A stretch of DNA of 64,000 nt from DALYDK01 sp031973215. GTDB taxonomy: Bacteria > Patescibacteriota > Saccharimonadia > Saccharimonadales > CAIOMD01. The DNA lies in contig DALYDK010000002.1 in assembly GCA_031973215.1 (NCBI GenBank), positions 62,001 through 126,000 on the forward strand, given 5' to 3'. The notes under the pieces are model-generated. The model was not told the DNA's origin and did no database searches. It was given only the letters and a program-made list of their open reading frames with translations. The position numbers and the translations under genes were made by a program. Every line of letters starts with the position of its first letter. Within the stretch, counting starts at the first letter, position 1. Below, piece by piece: positions 8,589 to 15,044 of this stretch.

Positions 8589-9354
8589 ACAGGTGTTGTT
8601 TGTCCGAGTGTCTACGGACTGTCCGCAGAACTCCCAACCGAAATCGGCTAGTGTTCGTTGGCGGGCTGCGCCTGCACCCTACTTACCGCAGTGGGGGCAC
8701 GGATAATGTCCTACTTGGTTTCCCTTGTAGTAAGTCATTTCGCACGCGCCACACTTTGTGGGGGTTGGCGTACGAAGCCCTTGTTGCTTTCTTCCTTGTA
8801 GCCCCATTTTTACTCCTAAAGGTAGATTGGGCCGAAAACGAAAGATTGGGGGTGTGCCCGGAGCATCAGTTACTGGCCGAAAGGTTACCAGTAAAAGCTC
8901 AACGGGCACACCCCACATTTCTGCACCTTCCCCGCGCAGAAATAGAGGAGCAGCAAGCTCCTAGCGAGGACTGGAGGAATTGCACCTCCTGAATTAAGGG
9001 AAGTTTAGTGATGCCTTGGCGGGGGGACCAAGGAATCATCACAACCCATAAAACCGGAGGCTAACCCTCCAGCCCTCTAGAGTGCTCGGCCGGGTCTCGG
9101 CCGACGGGGGAGACAACCTCCTCCGACCGAGCACCTCTCACCCAGGAAAACCCGGGGAGTGGTCGGACAGTGACTTCGGTTAGACCGAAGTATGCCCGCT
9201 TAGTGTGACCAAAAGCAAACTAATAGCAGGCATTTCTGCCGCAATAGTTTAGCCTTTTCGTCACTTAAAATGCTCTCTCTAAATAAAGAGCAATTTAAGT
9301 AACAAAAAAGTTTACCTAAAGGGCATTAACGCCTAAAAAAATAACAACACCTGT
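8589..9354 (-). ncRNA. Large (~770 nt) GC-rich structured RNA of unrecognised family
   Basis: This gene-free stretch is much richer in G+C than its surroundings. Its ends pair perfectly: AACAACACCTGT (9343-9354) with ACAGGTGTTGTT (8589-8600), 12 bp. Inside are many stable hairpins: 9184-9191/9173-9180 (8 bp); 9127-9134/9082-9089 (8 bp) enclosing a C-rich domain; 9037-9042 plus 9028-9033 with 9014-9019 plus 9008-9013 (12 bp, small bulge); 8903-8914/8849-8860 (12 bp). Orientation is set by the terminator at its minus-strand 3' end. It does not show the conserved blocks I know for RNase P, tmRNA, SRP or rRNA. A 42-codon ORF with Shine-Dalgarno lies in the 3' third. The family is unknown to me; it may be one of the giant ornate RNA classes (for example OLE, GOLLD, ROOL) or new. 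Confidence 0.7.
8679..8807 (-). CDS. Small zinc-ribbon protein encoded inside the structured RNA
   Basis: 42-residue ORF starting at ATG 8807, preceded by TTTAGGAG 6 nt upstream, the best Shine-Dalgarno in the region. It is basic at the N-terminus and has two Cys pairs, C19-G-A-C22 and C37-P-H-C40, separated by 14 residues, a compact zinc-ribbon knuckle. The frame stays open upstream to 8918, but that part crosses the 12-bp hairpin 8903-8914/8849-8860 and lacks a ribosome site. Function unknown. It resembles ribosomal or translation-type mini zinc ribbons only in layout. Its codons are GC-rich like the surrounding RNA and unlike neighbouring genes, so it may be constrained by RNA structure or foreign. 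Confidence 0.55.
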   Translation of the reverse strand: MGLQGRKQQGLRTPTPTKCGACEMTYYKGNQVGHYPCPHCGK

Positions 9355-9381
9355 AAATGTGCTTACGCCACCCCTAAAATA

Positions 9382-9405
9382 CATAGTGGGCATAGCCGTA
9401 CTATG
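9382..9405 (-). terminator. Weak stem-loop after the 9412-9804 gene
   Basis: CATAGT and ACTATG (9382-9387 / 9400-9405) form a 6-bp stem just past the stop codon of the membrane-protein gene. The minus-strand continuation is TATTTTAGG, a poor U-tract. It may terminate or attenuate that transcript before the structured RNA begins. Confidence 0.35.
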
Positions 9406-9411
9406 CTAACA

Positions 9412-9804
9412 CTATTTAGTCTTTGTGTCAACAGTATCTGTGGCTTTATTTTCCGAATTATTTTTATTTATGTTCCCAGCAATAATTGGAATAAGTAAAA
9501 TAAGCCCACTAGCAATTGCAAACACTCCGGCAAGCCTTCTAATAATTGTCGTATCAAAAAGCTCAAAGGCTTTTGCGAACGCATACATAGCCAGTAATAG
9601 CAAAACACTTGCAATAATTTTCCCCTGCTTTGGGCTAGAGCCGTTCCATACAAAGGCCCCACAGGCTAACGCAATGACACCAATCAACAATGATTCTGCC
9701 ATAACGCTATCACTTGCGCTTAAAAGCAGAACTCCACCTATGAGCACCGATGCAATTGCACCAATTATTTTTACTATTTTATTGAGCGTACCATTGTCTT
9801 TCAC
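9412..9804 (-). CDS. Small four-helix membrane protein of unknown function
   Basis: 130 residues with about four hydrophobic segments (near 11-29, 36-54, 62-80 and 87-105) and a polar Asn/Lys/Thr-rich tail. I do not recognise a family. Start chosen at GTG 9804 because AAGGGG lies about 8 nt upstream, whereas the longer reading to ATG 9879 would overlap the opposite-strand rarA promoter. It is divergent from rarA and lies upstream of the structured RNA in the same direction. Its sequence resembles small integral membrane proteins common in CPR genomes, no more can be said. Confidence 0.6.
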   Translation of the reverse strand: MKDNGTLNKIVKIIGAIASVLIGGVLLLSASDSVMAESLLIGVIALACGAFVWNGSSPKQGKIIASVLLLLAMYAFAKAFELFDTTIIRRLAGVFAIASGLILLIPIIAGNINKNNSENKATDTVDTKTK

Positions 9805-9897
9805 TACAAAACCCCTTTTACATAAATATAAACTATGGGGATGCTTTTGAATAGTGCTGTAGATTTTCTTATTAAGCAAAGGTTTATACTTAAATAT

Positions 9898-11067
9898 ATG
9901 AACAACCAGCCATTGGCAGAAAAAATGAGACCAACCAATTTAGATGATGTCTTTGGGCAAAAGAATCTTGTTGGACCCGGCAAAATAATTACTAGACTCA
10001 TTGAAACCAAACAACCAACAAGCTTAATTCTTTGGGGGCCACCAGGAACGGGCAAAACAACACTTGCCAGAATTATTGCCAGCCAAACAGAGTCAGATTT
10101 TATTGAACTTTCTGCCGTCACCGCCGGCAAGGCAGATGTTAGCCGGGTTAGCGAACACGCCAAACAAAATAAAAGGCTTGGCATGCGCACAATTTTATTT
10201 GTCGATGAAATTCACAGATTCAATAAAGCCCAGCAAGATGCATTTCTGCCACTGGTTGAATCGGGAATAATAGTTCTTATTGGGGCAACTACCGAAAACC
10301 CAAGTTTCGAGGTAATTAATCCTCTGTTAAGCAGAAGCAGGGTTTTAGTTTTAGAACCATTAACAACTGAAGCCATAGAAGAAATTATTAAAAGAGCAGC
10401 AAAACAAGAAAAAATCAGCCGTAAACAATTGCCATCAAGTAGCATAAGGCTATTAGCAGAACTATCTTCTGGTGATGCCCGAGTAGCACTCAATAATTTA
10501 GAGCTAGCCAGTAACTTGGCAAAGAATTCAACAATATCCAAAGAAGTTATTCTTACCGCAGCTCAGAAAAAAGTTCCTATTTTTGATAAGTCGGCAGACG
10601 CTCATTACGATATAATTAGCGCTTATATAAAGAGTCTTCGCGGAGGATCTGTAGAAGGTGCACTTTATTGGCTTGCCAGAGCACTGCAGGCGGGAGAAGA
10701 TCCTAAGTTTATAGCTAGAAGAATGATTATTTTCGCATCTGAAGATATTGGTCTAGCCGGTAATGGAGCGCTCTCCCTGGCCGTTGCCACATTTCAGGCT
10801 GTAGAACGAATTGGCATGCCAGAGTGTAGATATAATTTATTTCACTGCGCGGTAGCTTTAGCTAAATCAAAAAAATCACGAGAAATTACTAATTTAATGA
10901 CAAATGCGCAGGTTTTAGCAGAAAATTACCCTGACTCGCCCGTTCCGCTGCATTTAAGAAACGCGCCAACAAAACTAATGAAAAGCCTGGGCTACGGTAA
11001 AAACTATGAATGGCAAGCAGATTTTGTTCCCGAAGACGGCTTTTTACCGAAAGATATAAAACCCTAG
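9898..11067 (+). CDS. rarA: Replication-associated recombination protein A (AAA+ ATPase)
   Basis: 389 residues from ATG 9898. RarA/MgsA is a clamp-loader-like ATPase acting at stalled replication forks. Seen: N-terminal L-A-E-K-M-R-P-x-x-L-D-D-V-F-G-Q box, Walker A G-P-P-G-T-G-K-T (about 46-53), Walker B I-L-F-V-D-E-I-H-R-F (about 99-108), the sensor region G-A-T-T-E-N-P-S-F and the RarA C-terminal tetramerisation domain including S-L-R-G-S-x-x-x-A-L-Y-W-L-A-R and R-R-M-I-I-F-A-S-E-D-I-G. A TATACT -10 ends 7 nt before this ATG, so translation is probably leaderless and the upstream in-frame ATG at 9835 is rejected. Confidence 0.93.
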   Translation: MNNQPLAEKMRPTNLDDVFGQKNLVGPGKIITRLIETKQPTSLILWGPPGTGKTTLARIIASQTESDFIELSAVTAGKADVSRVSEHAKQNKRLGMRTILFVDEIHRFNKAQQDAFLPLVESGIIVLIGATTENPSFEVINPLLSRSRVLVLEPLTTEAIEEIIKRAAKQEKISRKQLPSSSIRLLAELSSGDARVALNNLELASNLAKNSTISKEVILTAAQKKVPIFDKSADAHYDIISAYIKSLRGGSVEGALYWLARALQAGEDPKFIARRMIIFASEDIGLAGNGALSLAVATFQAVERIGMPECRYNLFHCAVALAKSKKSREITNLMTNAQVLAENYPDSPVPLHLRNAPTKLMKSLGYGKNYEWQADFVPEDGFLPKDIKP

Positions 11068-11112
11068 CAAGACAAACATAGCCTATACTTTTTATAAATT
11101 ATAAGAGTTTGG

Positions 11113-11300
11113 TATAATTTATCGGCGAATCATTAGGGTGTCGCTCGGGTGCGTAAGGCACTGAGGTTCACGGTCCCAGCATTCGGGGTGAGAATTGCCA
11201 GTGACAATTCGCAAGGCAATCTTCACTTTAAAGCTATACTTTCAAAGCTTAAGTTGCGGGGTCGCGGAACGTGACTCGAATCCCAAATTTATTAACATTA
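11113..11300 (+). ncRNA. Promoter-led structured RNA beginning with a tRNA-Gln-like half
   Basis: A TATAAT at 11113-11118 drives a gene-free stretch. From 11134 it resembles the 5' half of the neighbouring tRNA-Gln: TAGGGTG acceptor strand, a D-arm with GTAAGGC, then CTGAGG..TCCCAG replacing the anticodon stem, and a CGGGG T-stem strand at about 11185. The resemblance fades after about 11190, where a 6-bp hairpin GAATTG/CAATTC follows. GCGGGGT and ACCCCGC near 11256 and 11303 form a 7-bp outer pair. An anticodon loop of normal size cannot be drawn, so this is a tRNA relic or a tRNA-like RNA and not a standard tRNA. The acceptor strand pairs with 12098-12104. Confidence 0.5.
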
Positions 11301-11316
11301 CGAACCCCGCTTGGGT

Positions 11317-11322
11317 TATAAT
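11317..11322 (+). promoter_or_regulatory. -10 box of the tRNA-Gln promoter
   Basis: TATAAT at 11317-11322, 13 nt before the tRNA-Gln gene, with a weak TTAACA about 19 nt upstream as a possible -35. Confidence 0.6.
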
Positions 11323-11335
11323 AGAGCAAAGTTAT

Positions 11336-11409
11336 TGGGGATTGGCCAAGCGGTAAGGCACTGGGTTCTGGTCCCAGGATCGGGGGTTCGAATCCCTCAT
11401 CCCCAGCCA
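11336..11409 (+). tRNA. tRNA-Gln (anticodon CTG)
   Basis: Complete cloverleaf: acceptor TGGGGAT/ATCCCCA (7 bp), D-arm with GCC..GGC, anticodon arm CTGGG-TTCTGGT-CCCAG giving anticodon CTG (reads CAG), T-arm GGGGG-TTCGAAT-CCCTC, discriminator G and an encoded CCA. The U1-A72 pair and G73 are classic tRNA-Gln identity features and agree with the anticodon. It lies between the two halves of a related tRNA-like sequence and 24 nt upstream of an orphan gene with which it may be co-transcribed. Confidence 0.95.
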
Positions 11410-11433
11410 AGTAGTGCACCAAAGGAGACCTGT

Positions 11434-11955
11434 GTGGATCGCCACAAATTATTTCTAGAAACAGTAAAAGAGCTTAAGTTAAGGTCATCTTCTCAAGAAT
11501 ATTACGACAACTTGATGTCAGCTGGTTTGCTGGCAAAACTACTACTTGACGGACATTCATTAGTGGACGAAGTTAATCGTACCGCGCGTCTAAAAATTCG
11601 CTATAGAATTGTAAAGCAAAATCCCCCGGCAATACCAAACCTAGTTTTTTGGGCGGCACAAGACGGAATTGATCCGAATGATCAGCCTCCTGGCAGTCCA
11701 AGCCCCGAAGAATTATCATTGGATGACATGTTAAAAGTTCCACTCATGATTTATGGTGGGCAAGAATATAACGTTGCAGAGAGTATAAATTTTCTACGTA
11801 ACAAGGCCGGTGCTGTGCATATTGGTCCAAGCAATTCGGATAAAGATAAGGTGCTTGGTGATGCTACTCAGCCCGTTGCAAGAAGTATGAAAGCCGTAGC
11901 AAGGGTAGTATTAAATAGTCTAGAACCGCTAATTAAAGTTATTAGGTCGAACTAG
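11434..11955 (+). CDS. Orphan soluble protein of unknown function (inside split tRNA-like region)
   Basis: 173 residues from GTG 11434, chosen because AAAGGAG lies 7 nt upstream and any earlier start would read through tRNA-Gln. No signal peptide or membrane segment. The N-terminal half is helical (L-L-L-D-G-H-S-L-V-D-E-V-N) and followed by a Pro-rich loop with D-P-N-D-Q-P-P-G-S-P-S-P and a C-terminal helical part with N-F-L-R-N-K-A-G-A-V-H-I-G. I do not recognise the family; it has no integrase, nuclease or homing-endonuclease motif that I can see. Base use is similar to neighbouring genes. It ends in a short inverted repeat AGGTC/GACCT around the stop codon. Confidence 0.65.
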   Translation: MDRHKLFLETVKELKLRSSSQEYYDNLMSAGLLAKLLLDGHSLVDEVNRTARLKIRYRIVKQNPPAIPNLVFWAAQDGIDPNDQPPGSPSPEELSLDDMLKVPLMIYGGQEYNVAESINFLRNKAGAVHIGPSNSDKDKVLGDATQPVARSMKAVARVVLNSLEPLIKVIRSN

Positions 11956-12004
11956 ACCTGTACGCACAGCCAAATGCGACAGTTGAAAATCATACCTATC
12001 TCCC

Positions 12005-12108
12005 TATTGTTATATATAGGTCAGAAGGTCTGATTTAGTATCAGGTTAGTGTACCAGACCCGTAAGTCTAGCCAGGAAGCAAGCGCTCGAATCCCTCCAC
12101 CCTAGCCA
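12005..12108 (+). pseudogene. tRNA-Gln-like 3' half in a folded, non-coding stretch
   Basis: The segment ends with TCGAAT-CCCTC-CACCCTA-G-CCA (12087-12108): T-loop, T-stem 3' strand, acceptor 3' strand, discriminator G and CCA, nearly identical to the 3' end of tRNA-Gln at 11386-11409. The 5 nt before the T-loop do not pair with the T-stem strand, and no matching 5' half lies within tRNA distance. The acceptor strand CACCCTA is instead the exact complement of TAGGGTG at 11134-11140. The preceding sequence folds locally (GGTCTG/CAGACC, AGAC/GTCT). This is best read as a separated or decayed tRNA half, or as a right attachment site. Confidence 0.45.
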
Positions 12109-12113
12109 AATAA

Positions 12114-12142
12114 TTTAGACCTGAGTTAAGATTAGGTCTAAA
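12114..12142. terminator. 9-bp hairpin between tRNA-like half and DUF1801 gene
   Basis: TTTAGACCT (12114-12122) pairs with AGGTCTAAA (12134-12142) across an 11-nt loop. It follows the CCA end by 5 nt and could end rightward transcripts. It is also 38 nt past the leftward DUF1801 gene. No strong U-run on either side. Confidence 0.4.
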
Positions 12143-12180
12143 TGAATTGGCAAAAGTAATCGTCTGGCTAGGTCAGGATC

Positions 12181-12924
12181 TTATTGCACTAAAGATTTAA
12201 TTGTTTTGATAATTAGATCTTTTGGAAGAGGTTCGCTTAGACTAAACCAAAGAGTTCCCTTGCCCTTTTGGTAGGGCTGTAATGCTAATTTCAGCCCTGC
12301 TTCTTTGGGCACTGGATATACTCCCAGGTGGTCTTTCCAGCCTGAAATAAATACTCTTGGTCGTTTTTCATCAATTTTATATCCTACTACACCATAACTA
12401 AGCACTTCTTGAGCATTTGGTAAAGTTTGCTTAACTAATTTTCTAAGTTCATTAAATCTAGGCAGTGCAGCGGCCGGAACCTGTCGGCAATATTCATCTA
12501 CAGTGGTAGGTTTTTGTAAAATGTTAGCACCAACCTTGAATGACTTTTTGAGCATTTGTTTAAGAATATTAACGTCAATATCCGTTAGTTTCGTAATGTA
12601 TAAGCACGAAACACTTACCTTGTATTTGCCTAAGCTGCTAAGCTCCCCCGAATAACGATCAAAGCCTTCTGCAAAATAGACCGAAATAGCCTGTTTTCTT
12701 GGGCTAAAACTAAGTATTGGCATATCGCCCTCTCTGCCACTATCGTATTTATAATGCTGGCTTCCAAAACCAATAATACTAGGGCCCCACATTACGGGAT
12801 CCAGCTTGCTAATTTTTGACATTATTTCTATTAATTCTTTTGACTCATTCTGCCTATTTAAAGAAAGGTCTGAAATAAAATGCGTAACATTTGCGTTTGT
12901 GGGCATTGTTTTGTTGTCGGTCAT
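12181..12924 (-). CDS. Tandem DUF1801 (YdhG-like) protein
   Basis: 247 residues from ATG 12924. Two DUF1801 units are fused. Unit one (about 1-115) has W-G-P-S-I-I-G-F-G, Y-K-Y-D-S-G-R-E-G-D and the K-Q-A-I-S-V-Y-F core. Unit two (about 130-247) has the family opening T-V-D-E-Y with F-N-E-L-R-K-L-V, Y-G-V-V-G-Y-K and the final T-L-W-F-S. These proteins are structurally related to frataxin-like/iron-chaperone folds, but their biochemical role is unsettled. The upstream extension to 13011 is rejected: a TATACT box sits 6 nt before ATG 12924 and the extension overlaps the promoter of the divergent wall-protein gene. Confidence 0.75.
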   Translation of the reverse strand: MTDNKTMPTNANVTHFISDLSLNRQNESKELIEIMSKISKLDPVMWGPSIIGFGSQHYKYDSGREGDMPILSFSPRKQAISVYFAEGFDRYSGELSSLGKYKVSVSCLYITKLTDIDVNILKQMLKKSFKVGANILQKPTTVDEYCRQVPAAALPRFNELRKLVKQTLPNAQEVLSYGVVGYKIDEKRPRVFISGWKDHLGVYPVPKEAGLKLALQPYQKGKGTLWFSLSEPLPKDLIIKTIKSLVQ

Positions 12925-12996
12925 ATAAAAAGTATATATTTTTTTATTAAATGAAATAGTACTATTGTACTCACGGGAGTTTATAACACAAGCATA

Positions 12997-13052
12997 TTGA
13001 CTTTTTTTCATGCTTATGCTATAATACTCTATGAATGGGATTGTGGAATCCC
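12997..13052 (+). promoter_or_regulatory. Strong promoter and 5'-UTR hairpin of the wall-protein gene
   Basis: TTGACT (12997-13002) and TATAAT (13020-13025) are separated by exactly 17 nt, a near-consensus sigma-70 promoter. The transcript would begin near 13032, directly before a hairpin GGGATT-GTGG-AATCCC (13037-13052). A Shine-Dalgarno AAGGAG (13059-13064) then precedes ATG 13074. The hairpin at the 5' end may protect the mRNA, which fits a highly expressed surface protein. Confidence 0.75.
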
Positions 13053-13073
13053 AGGAGTAAGGAGTTTTAAGTT

Positions 13074-14180
13074 ATGAATTTATCTAACATGAGAAATGCT
13101 ACGGCTTTAGTTTTCCCTAGCATATTTACCAAAAAATTTAAGTTTATTGCTATAAGTATAATTATTGCACTAAGTAATTTAGCGCCACTAGGATTGCTAG
13201 CTAGCAATGCCTCTGCTGCGAATATTGATAACGATCCTGATTGTGATCAGTACTCTGTTATGTATTGTGGTGGTTTTACCATGAACGAAATTGAAAAGAA
13301 GTTCTTAAAAGGCGACGGACAACACAGTGCCAACAACATTCAGAACATTTATAAAGACCTAGGTATTACAGAAAAAGAAGTTAAAGCTAATGGTTTTGTA
13401 AATGGCGTTGTATACCGAAACGGAAATATAGAAGTTAAGAATAAGGTAGTTGCTAAAAATGCAAAAACCTATATTAGAACAATGGGCAAGGTAGATTCTA
13501 GCAAAATGGGATCTGCGCAAACTGCTTTTGTAAAACTTAACAAAGATGGCCAGTTCCAATATGCAATTATGAAGCCTTGTGGTAACCCTGTTTCTGCTAA
13601 AAATATTGTTCCTGAACCAACCCCAACTCCTGCCCCTACCCCTACCCCAACTCCTACGCCTACACCACAACCTCAGCCTCAGCCTCAACCTGAACCAAAA
13701 CCTGAGCCAAAGCCAGAACCTCAACCAGTACAAACATTAACCTGTAACTCATTAGTTAAAGTATTCGGCGAAAATAGAGAAGTAAGTACTGAAATACAAG
13801 CCACAGCTACAAATGGCGCAACAATAACTAAGTATTCAACAGATTTCGGAGATGGCACAATTGTTAGCGGTAAAAACGCATCTCATATTTATGCCACTGA
13901 CGGAACATTTAAAATAGTTGGTACAGTTACAGGAATGGTAAACGGTAAAGAAGTTTCTGTTACAGCAAACGAATGTCAAACTACTGTTTCGTTCGAAAAA
14001 TCTACTCCTGTCTGTCCTATAAACCCCGCGCTTCCTGCCAACGACCCTAAGTGCGTAGAAGACAGCATACCTGCTAGCTTACCTAACACTGGCCCCGGAC
14101 AAATGCTTGGATTATTTGCCGGAACAAGCATGCTAAGTGCAGTGGCTTACAGATTCTGGTTAAGTAGATTCATGTCTTAG
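13074..14180 (+). CDS. Secreted PKD-domain wall protein with LPNTG sorting signal
   Basis: 368 residues. Signal peptide (about 1-48, ending ASNASAAN), an N-terminal domain (about 50-180) with two Cys pairs, a Pro-rich spacer of PT, PQ and PEPK repeats (about 180-220), a PKD-like beta domain (about 222-310) with Y-S-T-D-F-G-D-G, and a C-terminal L-P-N-T-G-P-G followed by a hydrophobic helix and a short basic tail. The last part is a sortase-type cell-wall sorting signal, which argues for a peptidoglycan-surfaced cell. No sortase gene is in the window. It is likely strongly expressed (near-consensus promoter, terminator). The exact role is unknown; adhesion is an inference. Confidence 0.85.
   Translation: MNLSNMRNATALVFPSIFTKKFKFIAISIIIALSNLAPLGLLASNASAANIDNDPDCDQYSVMYCGGFTMNEIEKKFLKGDGQHSANNIQNIYKDLGITEKEVKANGFVNGVVYRNGNIEVKNKVVAKNAKTYIRTMGKVDSSKMGSAQTAFVKLNKDGQFQYAIMKPCGNPVSAKNIVPEPTPTPAPTPTPTPTPTPQPQPQPQPEPKPEPKPEPQPVQTLTCNSLVKVFGENREVSTEIQATATNGATITKYSTDFGDGTIVSGKNASHIYATDGTFKIVGTVTGMVNGKEVSVTANECQTTVSFEKSTPVCPINPALPANDPKCVEDSIPASLPNTGPGQMLGLFAGTSMLSAVAYRFWLSRFMS
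13611..13729 (+). repeat. Proline-rich coding repeat (PT/PQ/PEPK)
   Basis: Short-period CCN-ACN, CCN-CAG and CCN-GAA-CCN-AAA codon repeats encode the wall-spanning linker of the LPNTG protein. Third-base variation between units (CCA, CCC, CCT) shows that the repeat is maintained as protein and not as recent DNA slippage. Confidence 0.85.
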
Positions 14181-14204
14181 ATAGTCTATAAACCAATTAG
14201 ATTT

Positions 14205-14238
14205 ATACCCCTCTATTTTCGGAGGGGTATATTATTTT
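14205..14238 (+). terminator. Intrinsic terminator of the wall-protein gene
   Basis: ATACCCCTC (14205-14213) pairs with GAGGGGTAT (14222-14230), 9 bp with an 8-nt loop, followed by ATTATTTT. It lies 25 nt past the stop codon. Confidence 0.85.
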
Positions 14239-14288
14239 CAACTAAATTATAAAAATAATCTATAATGAACATAAAGAGTTATAACAAA

Positions 14289-15041
14289 ATGAATCTTTTT
14301 AATTTCATTCCAGGCTACGACACAAATGTGTATCAGGCAGGGCGAGAGCCTGCGCTAGTCATGTTGCTATCTTTTATTTTGACCTACATGTTAGCTAGGG
14401 GCTACACAAGAATAGCCAGAAAAACTGGTTGGGGGAGTGCTTCTTTTGGAGGGGTACATGCACACCATATGGTTTTTGGTATGGTGATTGCCTTTGTTTC
14501 AGGTGCCTTAGTGTTTGCCTTTTCACCAGAGCAGGGGCCATTTTTGCTACTGCTAGCTGCTGCGTTTGGTGGCGGTGCCGCACTTGTTTTAGATGAATTT
14601 GCCCTGCTTTTTCATCTTGAAGATGTTTACTGGGAAAAAGAAGGCCGCAAGTCAATTGATGCAATTGTTATTAGTCTACTTTTAGGTTTCATCTTTTTAA
14701 TGCAAACTCCACCACTAGGGACAGGGTCGGAAGATTTTGGAGTTCCATTTTTTGTTGCCGTAGCAATTAACCTGCCATTTATTATAATTTCTGGACTTAA
14801 AGGAAAAATTTATTTTGCACTTTTTGGTCTTTTTGTTCCGCTACTGGCATTAATTGGCTCGCTAAGAATAGCCAAGCCTGATTCTATTTGGAGCAAAAAA
14901 TTTTATAACAAATCTAAGAAGCAAAAAAGTAAGCAAAGATATGCTTCTTACCATAGAAAATGGGCTACTAAAAAAGAGAAGCTCTGGGATATAATTGGCG
15001 GCCGAACCGGAAGACCCCCTCAAAAATCCAAGGCTAAATAA
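14289..15041 (+). CDS. Polytopic membrane protein of unknown function
   Basis: 250 residues from ATG 14289. The ATG at 14265 overlaps the -10 box TATAAT, so it cannot be in the transcript. About six hydrophobic segments are visible between 15 and 200, including one after G-V-H-A-H-H-M-V-F-G (about 54-63), a His-rich turn that could bind metal. The C-terminus is a strongly basic, Lys/Arg-rich tail of about 50 residues that should lie in the cytoplasm. No family recognised. It ends 3 nt before the convergent glycosidase gene. Confidence 0.65.
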   Translation: MNLFNFIPGYDTNVYQAGREPALVMLLSFILTYMLARGYTRIARKTGWGSASFGGVHAHHMVFGMVIAFVSGALVFAFSPEQGPFLLLLAAAFGGGAALVLDEFALLFHLEDVYWEKEGRKSIDAIVISLLLGFIFLMQTPPLGTGSEDFGVPFFVAVAINLPFIIISGLKGKIYFALFGLFVPLLALIGSLRIAKPDSIWSKKFYNKSKKQKSKQRYASYHRKWATKKEKLWDIIGGRTGRPPQKSKAK

Positions 15042-15044
15042 ATT

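Noticed and set aside
8808..8918. Upstream extension of the zinc-ribbon ORF to 79 residues
   Set aside because: The extension reads through the 12-bp hairpin and has no ribosome site, whereas ATG 8807 has AGGAG at the right distance.
8600..8992. Rightward 130-residue ORF over the GC-rich island
   Set aside because: No Shine-Dalgarno, crosses several long hairpins and a terminator that indicates leftward transcription; composition is a by-product of the GC-rich structured RNA.
11311..11433. N-terminal extension of the orphan gene
   Set aside because: It would translate through the complete tRNA-Gln gene; GTG 11434 has AAAGGAG upstream.
12061..12108. SRP (4.5S) RNA, because of AGGAAGCAAGC
   Set aside because: The conserved GUCAGG..GGAA symmetric loop cannot be drawn and the segment ends in a tRNA-type CCA end.
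11134..12108. tmRNA
   Set aside because: Acceptor lacks the Ala-type GGGGC...GCUCC with G-U pair, no tag reading frame ending in ALAA, and an intact tRNA-Gln lies inside.
13611..13729. CRISPR-like or intergenic tandem repeat
   Set aside because: The repeat is in frame, encodes a Pro-rich linker and has no spacer structure.
13359..13733. Leftward Arg/Trp-rich ORF opposite the wall-protein gene
   Set aside because: It is the antisense reading of the proline codon repeats; no start signals.
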